In this document: piece by piece, positions 54,175 through 61,065 of the stretch | How the letters are laid out: every line of letters begins with the position of its first letter | How positions within the stretch are numbered: position 1 is the first letter of the stretch | Program-made: the position numbers and the translations under genes | Notes under the pieces: model-generated | The model's input: only the letters and a program-made list of their open reading frames with translations | What the model was told of the DNA's origin: nothing | The model's database searches: none | DNA from: JADCRZ01 sp037718865 | Lineage (GTDB): Bacteria; Bacteroidota; Bacteroidia; Chitinophagales; Chitinophagaceae | DNA length: 64,000 nt | Assembly: GCA_037718865.1 (NCBI GenBank) | Contig: JBBJMP010000009.1 | Location: forward strand, 1-64,000 | Direction: 5' to 3'

Positions 54175-55591
54175 TCACCGATACAAGCCGGTAATCTGTA
54201 TGGTTGGCCAGCCTATGGTCAGGCGCTGCCATTGTCGTGGACTTTTTAGCGGGTATTTTGGAAAATACTACCGTTTTTGTTTCCAGCAGATCGTTCTGTT
54301 CACTGTAATAGCGAATCTCAACAGTTGCTGTTTTTATTGTTTCACTGCTTTTGTTGTGAAGCGTAAGTTTTAAATCCTGGACTCCCAACATCCACTTTTC
54401 AGAAGGTTCGCTGGAGGTAATATCTATCAATTCTTCAATATTTTCCGTTTTTAAAACTGGCGGGGTTTCATCATTTCTGCGTTTCGCTTTTCTCTCCGGC
54501 ATCTTTCCGTTTGAAGAACTGGTTTCCGGTTCTTCAAACGGCTTGCCGACAGCTTCAGGTTCCTGAACTTTCTTCCGCTTTAATCCATTTAGAAAATCAT
54601 CCAGCTTTTCACTGAATTTTTTCTTCTTCCTGGGAGTTTTGGATACCACGGCATCATCTTCTGCTTTGGCCAACGTTTCGCTGTTGCCCGCTTGTTGCAA
54701 TTCTTTATTTTCCGGAATTTCCTCCTGGCTCTTTTTGGCAGGAACGGCTTTTATTTCTTCCCGTTTGCCGGAAACCCTGGTATTACTCTTGACGCGCGGT
54801 TTAACAAGGGCCGCGTTATGCACCAGGGGCTCGCCCTGACCTTCATTAAGCTGAATATCCTCTTGTATAGGAGTGATCTCTTCAGGAATAGTTTCTGATA
54901 CCATTGATAAAGACTGTGGCGCTTCATCGCTGGTTTTTACAGGTGTTGTAGTTAAGGGAACGTCAGCAGTTTCTCCGGTTGCAGTAACGAATTTTATGAC
55001 AAAATAGGTTCCGCCCAGTAATAGTAAAGCAACCGCTGCAGCCATCAATCGTGGAGAAAACTTTTTACCTGCTGATTTCTTTTTATACATCCAGGAAGTG
55101 TAATCTTCTTCCATTTCATCAAGTGTACGCGAAGATTTTACCTGTATCGTATCCTCCCTGTCTGAACGATTCGAAGCAGGTTGTGCCTGCACCCGGACCC
55201 TCAATTGTTCTGCTTTTTGTTCAAGGTTGTAGGCATCTGCTGTTTGTCGAACAGGGTCAGGCTTCGGAGCAAGCTGAGGGGGCATGCTTACAAAAACATT
55301 TCCGCCAGTTAAAGCTTTTGGCATTCCGGATTTGTTTTCCTCCGGAGGCATATAAGACTCGTGAGTCGCTAATGATTGTGCCGAAGCGTTTCGCGTTACT
55401 TCGGGGGCAACCTCTTTCTCTTCAGACGCATAGGGTTTTAAGCTTGCCATTTCGGTAGGGTAGGACCAGGTAAAACTTTTTCCTTCAACCCATATCAGGT
55501 CTGTGGGTTTCAGGTTTAACTGCACCAACTCTTCCAGACTGTGCGGGCCTGACTGTTTATTATTTCGAAGGAGCAAATAAATCTTGTGCAT
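54167..55591 (-). CDS. GYF_2-domain single-pass membrane protein
   Basis: A 474-residue protein of unknown role. The first 55 residues form a GYF_2 domain (KIYLLLRNNKQSGPHSLEELV, then DLIWVEGKSFTWSYPTEM), which binds proline-rich peptides in other proteins. A low-complexity linker leads to one membrane helix (LMAAAVALLLLGGTYFVIKFV, about 188-206). A long Lys/Glu-rich segment follows, then a C-terminal beta domain (MLGVQDLKLTLHNKSSETIKTATVEIRYY) like those that follow such linkers in Bacteroidota. Monocistronic. Probably a scaffold linking cytoplasm and periplasm. Confidence 0.65.
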   Translation of the reverse strand: MHKIYLLLRNNKQSGPHSLEELVQLNLKPTDLIWVEGKSFTWSYPTEMASLKPYASEEKEVAPEVTRNASAQSLATHESYMPPEENKSGMPKALTGGNVFVSMPPQLAPKPDPVRQTADAYNLEQKAEQLRVRVQAQPASNRSDREDTIQVKSSRTLDEMEEDYTSWMYKKKSAGKKFSPRLMAAAVALLLLGGTYFVIKFVTATGETADVPLTTTPVKTSDEAPQSLSMVSETIPEEITPIQEDIQLNEGQGEPLVHNAALVKPRVKSNTRVSGKREEIKAVPAKKSQEEIPENKELQQAGNSETLAKAEDDAVVSKTPRKKKKFSEKLDDFLNGLKRKKVQEPEAVGKPFEEPETSSSNGKMPERKAKRRNDETPPVLKTENIEELIDITSSEPSEKWMLGVQDLKLTLHNKSSETIKTATVEIRYYSEQNDLLETKTVVFSKIPAKKSTTMAAPDHRLANHTDYRLVSVTN

Positions 55592-55752
55592 GGCTGTTTA
55601 TTTAAAGACAGATCAGATTTGATTATTCCGTGTTGACCCAACGTTCGGCAATTACCTGCTATTGCACTGCTGATGTTAAATAATATATAATGCGCAACAG
55701 GCGTGATCACTGGTTAATTTCGATGAAATGTAAACAACTGCATTCGTTTTAT

Positions 55753-55760
55753 TACATTTG
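55753..55760 (+). promoter_or_regulatory. Candidate -7 box of the CDGSH gene
   Basis: TACATTTG fits TAnnTTTG and lies 20 bases before the start codon at 55781, which would give a short leader of about 14 nt. The -33 region is weak. Confidence 0.4.
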
Positions 55761-55780
55761 CCATCCAATTAAAAACAACA

Positions 55781-56011
55781 ATGGCTACAACAAAGATTAC
55801 AGTAAACAATAACGGTTCTCTCAAGGTAGAAGGTGATTTCGAGATTGTAGATAAGAACGGTAATGGATATGACCTGGGAGGAAGGGAGTTGGTTTCCATC
55901 TGCCGCTGCGGCCGGTCAAATAATAAGCCTTTTTGTGATGGTTCGCACAAGGGCCATTTCGAGCACGATGCGATCGCTTTTGCCCTGCCGCCTAAGAAGC
56001 CGGTGATTTAA
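55781..56011 (+). CDS. CDGSH-type iron-sulfur protein
   Basis: A 76-residue protein with one complete CDGSH motif, CRCGRSNNKPFCDGSHK, whose three Cys and one His hold a labile [2Fe-2S] cluster as in mitoNEET. The N-terminal VEGDFEIVDKNGNGYDLG is the usual lead-in for small bacterial members. Cytoplasmic. It may take part in redox or iron-sulfur handling; exact role unknown. Confidence 0.9.
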   Translation: MATTKITVNNNGSLKVEGDFEIVDKNGNGYDLGGRELVSICRCGRSNNKPFCDGSHKGHFEHDAIAFALPPKKPVI

Positions 56012-56097
56012 TAGGGGAATCAAAGGGCTTATCCGATGCCAAGCCGGGTTAATCTTGCTTTGATTTTGCGCCGTTACATAATCATTAATGGAGGCCT

Positions 56098-56979
56098 ATG
56101 ATCAGTTATAATCCAAAAGACTGGGCTCGTTTTGTGCTTGATTTTCACAAAACCGATACCTTCAGAAAACTGCTGCCATTAATGTTTGCCATTGCGTTCT
56201 ATGCATGGCTGATTGCTTACCTGGAGATCGAATATTTTAAAGTGTCCGCAGACAGTCATTTAAAAAATGTATCGGTGGTTCATAACTTACTGGGGTTCGC
56301 CATTTCAGTATTGCTTGTATTTAGAACGAACACTGCTTATGATCGATGGTGGGAGGGAAGAAAGTTATGGGGCTCCCTGATGAATACGAGTCGCAATATG
56401 GCTGTCAAGTTGAATAGCATGTTAACGCATGAAGATGAAAAAAACCGGAGCTTCTTCAAGCAGATCATTCCGCGTTTTGCCCTGGAACTCAAAACTCATT
56501 TACAATCCGAAAAGACCAGGCTTTCCCTTGATGAAAAACGCCATCCTGAAATCCCCGACTTCGACCGTAATAAACATGTGCCGAACCAGATTGCCTCTCT
56601 TATTATGAGCCGGTTACAATTTTTGTACAAACATCAACACATATCGGGAAGCCAGTTATTATTGTTGAATGTGGAAGCTTCCGCTTTTCTTGAAATTTGC
56701 GGAGCTTGTGAAAGAATAAAAAACACGCCCATACCTTATTCGTACAGCGGATTTATAAAAAAATTTATATTTATCTACATCATTACCCTGCCTGTCGGAT
56801 ATGTCTTAGCCCTGGGGTATCTGGTGATCCCTGTGGTGGTTTTTGTATTTTATGTTCTGGGCAGCCTGGAGTTGATCGCCGAAGAAATTGAAGACCCTTT
56901 TGGAAAAGATGCCAACGACCTGCCCATGCAAAGGATGACCGAGAACATACAAAAAAATGTAGTTGAAATACTTTCGTAA
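56098..56979 (+). CDS. Bestrophin-like channel (RFP-TM/YneE family)
   Basis: A 293-residue inner-membrane protein. The bacterial bestrophin signature is clear: AYDRWWEGRKLWGSLMNTSRNMA after the first two helices (AIAFYAWLIAYLE, NLLGFAISVLLVFRTN), later GACERIKNTPIPYSYSGFIKKF and a last helix pair ending LELIAEEIEDPFGKDANDLP. Bacterial homologues form pentameric ion channels (KpBest is sodium-selective). Monocistronic; ion not deducible. Confidence 0.9.
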   Translation: MISYNPKDWARFVLDFHKTDTFRKLLPLMFAIAFYAWLIAYLEIEYFKVSADSHLKNVSVVHNLLGFAISVLLVFRTNTAYDRWWEGRKLWGSLMNTSRNMAVKLNSMLTHEDEKNRSFFKQIIPRFALELKTHLQSEKTRLSLDEKRHPEIPDFDRNKHVPNQIASLIMSRLQFLYKHQHISGSQLLLLNVEASAFLEICGACERIKNTPIPYSYSGFIKKFIFIYIITLPVGYVLALGYLVIPVVVFVFYVLGSLELIAEEIEDPFGKDANDLPMQRMTENIQKNVVEILS

Positions 56980-57081
56980 ATGGTCTTTTTATAGTATCTA
57001 ATATTATGAATGGTCAATGTAAAGAATGAAAATGAATTAAATTGCCAGGCGTCATACCTGCCCTTCATTTAAAATACCAAT

Positions 57082-58899
57082 ATGCGCCACTCCCTGCTTA
57101 TTTCGGTTATGATCTGGTCTTTGTTTTCAGCTGCACAAACCAGTGCCCCTGCATCCAGCCGTTTCCGGTCTATGCTGCAGGCGTGTTACGAAGAATATTT
57201 ACAATTAAACCCGACAGTAGCTTCCTACAAAGGCGACTACCGGTATAACGACCGGTTGGAGAACCCCATTAGCCAGGCTTATCGTGACCAGGCAAAAAGT
57301 CTTTGCAGCAGGTATCTTGATTCCCTGAAGGCATACACTCCTGAGCGGCTTTCTGCAAGAGACCGTCTTAGCTACCAGATCTTCCGGTACGACCTGGAAA
57401 AATACCGTGAAGGGCTTGAGTACGCCAGTTACCTTACACCCGTCAGCCAGATGCAGGACTTCCGGATCTCATTTTCACAAATGGGATCAGGCAGCAGCGT
57501 TCACCCGTTTAAATCGGTGAAAGACTATGATGATTTTCTAAAGCGGGTTGACGGCTTTGTTGCATGGACCGATACAGCCATAACTAATATGCAAAAAGGA
57601 ATTTTGCATAACCGGGTTCAGCCGCGGGTGGTGATGGAAAAAGTAATTCCCCAAATCAAGGCCATGCTGGTAGATTCCGTCACCAAAAGTATATTCTATA
57701 ACCCGGTCAGGAATATGCCCGCTAATTTTTCAGAATCAGATAAAAAGCGCCTGACGGCTGCTTATATCAAGGCCATCAATGAGCAAATCAACCCTGCGTT
57801 TACCCGTTTACTGTCATTCATAGAGAAAGACTACCTGCCGGTTACCAGGCAGACCGTTGCCTTGTCTGCCGTCGATCAGGGAGCAGCGGAGTATGCGTAC
57901 CTCGTAAAGGCCTGGACCACCACAAACCTTTCTGCCGGCGAGGTTTTTGAGATCGGACAGAATGAAGTAAAGCGGATTCGGCAGGAGATGGAAAAGATAA
58001 AACAGGAGGTGAGCTTTAACGGCGATCTGAAGGCATTCTTTAAATATGTATTTACGGACCCCAAATTTTTCCCATTTCAAAAAGATGAAGATGTGGTCAA
58101 CGGCTATAACCAGATCTACGAGCGCATAAAGCCTCATTTGTCCAGGCAATTTAATATGGTTCCAAAAACAGCTTTTGAAATCAGGCCGATTGAAAAATAT
58201 AGAGCAGCAAGTTCAGCGGCACATTATATGGGCGGTACGCCCGACGGCTCGCGTCCCGGTGTGTTCTACTTTCCCGTGCTTGATGCCACGAAATACAGTT
58301 ACTGGCGAATGGAGGACCTCTTTCTTCATGAGGCTATTCCCGGTCATCACTATCAGATCTCTTTACAATCCGAAAACCCGGATATCCCTGATTTGCAGAA
58401 GGTAGGCAGGTACGGCGCTTACGTGGAAGGATGGGGATTATATGCCGAAAGACTCGGTAAAGACCTTGGTTTATATCAGGATCCGTATCAGCGCCTCGGT
58501 CAGTTCCAGGGCGAAATGCACCGGGCCATTAGGCTTGTTGTTGATGCAGGAATGCATCACAAGGGCTGGACCCGCGAGCAGGCTGTTCAGTATAGTGTGG
58601 ATAATGAGCCCATTTCAGAAGCTAATGCCATTCAGGAAATCGAACGATACATATCGATGCCAGGCCAGGCTCTTTCGTATAAGATCGGCGAGCTCAAGAT
58701 CCTTGAAATGCGCAGCAAGGCAGAGAAGGCCTTAGGCAACCGCTTTGATCAGCGCGCTTTTCATGATGAGGTGCTTAAAGATGGCGCCATGCCTTTGCAG
58801 ATCTTTGAAGCCAAAATGGAAACCTGGATCAGGGGAGAGTCTTTACCGGCAAAGAAGAAGAAAAATAAGATTCAGCCGGCAATAAGCATTTTCGAGTAA
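57082..58899 (+). CDS. DUF885 family protein, putative metallopeptidase
   Basis: A 605-residue secreted protein with a signal peptide (LLISVMIWSLFSAAQTSAPA). The body is the DUF885 helical fold; the key site is FLHEAIPGHHYQ (HExxxGHH) with a downstream acidic YVEGWGLYAERLG, a likely zinc site like that of thermolysin-type peptidases. YYEDYL-like opening and the ending SYKIGELKILEMR also match. Size is in the family range (560-620). Substrate unknown. Stands alone before a hairpin that separates it from the convergent gene. Confidence 0.85.
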   Translation: MRHSLLISVMIWSLFSAAQTSAPASSRFRSMLQACYEEYLQLNPTVASYKGDYRYNDRLENPISQAYRDQAKSLCSRYLDSLKAYTPERLSARDRLSYQIFRYDLEKYREGLEYASYLTPVSQMQDFRISFSQMGSGSSVHPFKSVKDYDDFLKRVDGFVAWTDTAITNMQKGILHNRVQPRVVMEKVIPQIKAMLVDSVTKSIFYNPVRNMPANFSESDKKRLTAAYIKAINEQINPAFTRLLSFIEKDYLPVTRQTVALSAVDQGAAEYAYLVKAWTTTNLSAGEVFEIGQNEVKRIRQEMEKIKQEVSFNGDLKAFFKYVFTDPKFFPFQKDEDVVNGYNQIYERIKPHLSRQFNMVPKTAFEIRPIEKYRAASSAAHYMGGTPDGSRPGVFYFPVLDATKYSYWRMEDLFLHEAIPGHHYQISLQSENPDIPDLQKVGRYGAYVEGWGLYAERLGKDLGLYQDPYQRLGQFQGEMHRAIRLVVDAGMHHKGWTREQAVQYSVDNEPISEANAIQEIERYISMPGQALSYKIGELKILEMRSKAEKALGNRFDQRAFHDEVLKDGAMPLQIFEAKMETWIRGESLPAKKKKNKIQPAISIFE

Positions 58900-58900
58900 G

Positions 58901-58923
58901 GTTGGAGGTTTAGACCTCACAAC
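58901..58923. terminator. Hairpin between convergent genes
   Basis: GTTG-GAGGT-TTAG-ACCTC-a-CAAC: a 9-bp stem with one bulged A in the 29-base gap between the DUF885 gene and the minus-strand secreted protein. Placed to act as a two-way terminator. No long U-tract. Confidence 0.45.
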
Positions 58924-58928
58924 TAACA

Positions 58929-59720
58929 TTAATGCTCCAGATTCCCTTTTTCATACAGAAACCGAACCGTGGCCGTTTTTTTGTCTGAAGAGGTTAAAAA
59001 CAGCTCATAACGTTTGATGCCCGCGGTGATGATAAGAAGCGCTGTATTGGGTGGAATGGAGCCCAGGTTTTCAGCAATCATTTTCACTTCATGAAATGTA
59101 TTCTTCAGGTCGATCCTGACGAAAGTGGTTATTGGTTTTTCACCAAGTCTTTGGTTGGAAAGAACCGTTCTGTTATTGATCGTCACCGATATAGTATCAT
59201 CATCGATCTGGCCGTTATCATAAAAATCCAATCTGATCTCACCGGTGTCGACAATAATTTCAGGTATTTCTTTAAATGCCGATTCCTTGATCCGTGAAAG
59301 TTTGATGGGCCCGGTTTCGCAATCAATGGATGTACCCATCAGCACACCGCTCCAGTCACCTTCTAAAAACTCCTGGTTAACTTCCCGGGTATATGCCAGT
59401 TCATATTTTTTTATACAGACTTTACAATGTGAAGGGATCTTAAATGTGGTTACCAGCTCTTCCTGTAAAAAAATCTTTTTTAATGCGGGTTGATAAGAAC
59501 CAGTGAAATTCTTTTTAACGTAATTGTTCACATCCAGGTAATGATATGAATTACCATAGATACTGTCGCCTTTAATCGTTATCTGTAATTCGATATGATT
59601 TACCGGAAAGCAGCCTTTATTCATATTCAGGGTTCCTTTCCAAAAGCCGGTTACAGTTTGAGCGATAACAAAAAAGGGACTTAAACAAATAAGGTAGGCT
59701 ATAACAATTTGATTCTTCAC
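58929..59720 (-). CDS. Secreted protein of unknown function
   Basis: A 263-residue protein if started at the GTG at 59720, which gives a fine signal peptide (KNQIVIAYLICLSPFFVIAQ). An upstream GTG at 59771 would put 17 polar residues before it. The mature part is beta-rich (GFWKGTLNMNKGCFPVNHIELQITIKGD, EGDWSGVLMGTSIDCETGPI, TGEIRLDFYDNGQIDDDTISVTINNRTV) and looks like a lipocalin-type half followed by a CalX/Ig-like half. I do not recognise a family with a known role. The start and the divergent neighbour share the region with the inverted repeat at 59795. Confidence 0.6.
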   Translation of the reverse strand: MKNQIVIAYLICLSPFFVIAQTVTGFWKGTLNMNKGCFPVNHIELQITIKGDSIYGNSYHYLDVNNYVKKNFTGSYQPALKKIFLQEELVTTFKIPSHCKVCIKKYELAYTREVNQEFLEGDWSGVLMGTSIDCETGPIKLSRIKESAFKEIPEIIVDTGEIRLDFYDNGQIDDDTISVTINNRTVLSNQRLGEKPITTFVRIDLKNTFHEVKMIAENLGSIPPNTALLIITAGIKRYELFLTSSDKKTATVRFLYEKGNLEH

Positions 59721-59794
59721 TATATTAAAATTACACCGATTTATGACATTTGCATCAAATAAAGAAAACACAGCGCTTCGTAATTTAAAAGGTA

Positions 59795-59825
59795 CGATTT
59801 AATAGAACACCCTAAGATTAAATCG
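59795..59825. promoter_or_regulatory. CGATTTAAT-N13-ATTAAATCG inverted repeat
   Basis: Perfect 9-bp arms (59795-59803 and 59817-59825) separated by 13 bases in the 257-base divergent gap between the secreted-protein gene and the flavin monooxygenase gene. It has the form of a dimeric-regulator operator. No regulator gene is adjacent. The rest of the gap shows nothing else clear. Confidence 0.4.
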
Positions 59826-59977
59826 GATCGCATAGCTGTTAGGAATTAGTTAAGAGAACAGGAATCAGGCATAGCAAACTGCCAGTTAAACTTCGTGATC
59901 CCGTTCCGCTTATGCTTTTGAAATGTCGCAACAAAAGTCTGCAGCGGTTGTTTATGTTGAGGTTAAGAGCCAGACGT

Positions 59978-60979
59978 ATGACCCGAAAATTAAAATTAAG
60001 CGTATTAGATCAGTCGATTGTGAGGCAGGGTAGTACAGCCCGCCAGGCTATTGAAGAGACCATTGCCACAGTCAAACTCGCTGACGCGTTGGGCTACGAG
60101 CGCTTTTGGGTATCCGAACATCACAATGCGGCATCTATAGCCGGCTCGACACCCGAAGTGCTGATGGTCAAGCTGGCTGATGAAACCAGTCATATCCGGA
60201 TAGGATCCGGAGGCATCATGCTCCCGAATCACAGCGCTTTAAAAGTGGCCGAAAACTTCCGGATGCTGGAGACGCTCTTTCCGGGCCGCATCGATCTGGG
60301 CATGGGACGTGCACCGGGCAGTGATCGTGTTACGGCAGCAGTGCTTAACCCTTCTAACGATTTCAGTGAAGACAGTTATCTTCGCCAGCTAACCCATCTC
60401 CAGCATTATTTCAAAGATACAGCCGAAACGCAATACGGCGGCCTGCTGGCCGTGCCCCAGTCTCAGTCAGTGCCCATGCAATGGATACTAAGTTCCAGCG
60501 GTGGCAGCAGTATGATTGCCGCACAATTCGGAATGGGCCTGGCCATTGCCCGGTTTATTAACGGCCAGGCACAACCGGAGATTGCTAAAATCTACAGGGA
60601 ACATTTCCAGCCGTCAGAACAATTCCCCTTGCCGCAGGCTCTGCTCTCGATTTCAGTTCTTTGCGCGGACACGGAAGAAAAAGCCCGGCAAATGCGCAAA
60701 CTTATGGATTACCGATTGCTTCAGTTCGAAAAGGGCAATTTTGATAAGCCGGGTAATTACGAATCGATAAAGGATTATCATTTTTCACCGGCCGAAATGG
60801 AACGTATACGTTATAACAGCGGTCGGGTAATATCAGGCACCCGGCAACAGGTAACGGAACAATTGTTCGAGCTGGCCGAAAGTTTTGACATTGACGAAAT
60901 CGTCGTGGCTACAATGACGGATAATTTTGCTGATAGAAAGCGTTCTTTTGAACTGCTCGCACAGGCATTTGAATTATAA
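59978..60979 (+). CDS. LLM-class flavin-dependent oxidoreductase (luciferase-like)
   Basis: A 333-residue cytoplasmic enzyme of the bacterial luciferase family that would use reduced FMN on an unknown substrate. Hallmarks are LKLSVLDQSIVRQGSTARQA, GYERFWVSEHHNAASIAGSTPEVLM, RIGSGGIMLPNHSALKVAENFRMLE, GRIDLGMGRAPGSDRVTA and the closing DEIVVATMTDNFADRKRSFELLAQA. It fits the YhbW-like MsnO8 group. The ATG at 59978 is chosen; an ATG at 59912 adds 22 basic residues with no family match. Monocistronic. Confidence 0.88.
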   Translation: MTRKLKLSVLDQSIVRQGSTARQAIEETIATVKLADALGYERFWVSEHHNAASIAGSTPEVLMVKLADETSHIRIGSGGIMLPNHSALKVAENFRMLETLFPGRIDLGMGRAPGSDRVTAAVLNPSNDFSEDSYLRQLTHLQHYFKDTAETQYGGLLAVPQSQSVPMQWILSSSGGSSMIAAQFGMGLAIARFINGQAQPEIAKIYREHFQPSEQFPLPQALLSISVLCADTEEKARQMRKLMDYRLLQFEKGNFDKPGNYESIKDYHFSPAEMERIRYNSGRVISGTRQQVTEQLFELAESFDIDEIVVATMTDNFADRKRSFELLAQAFEL

Positions 60980-61065
60980 TAGGCGACAGGTGTTTTGCTG
61001 AATCGACGGCAGCCTTTAAAAAATCTATTCTATATTACGTAAGTTTAACGCTACATACTTGTAAT

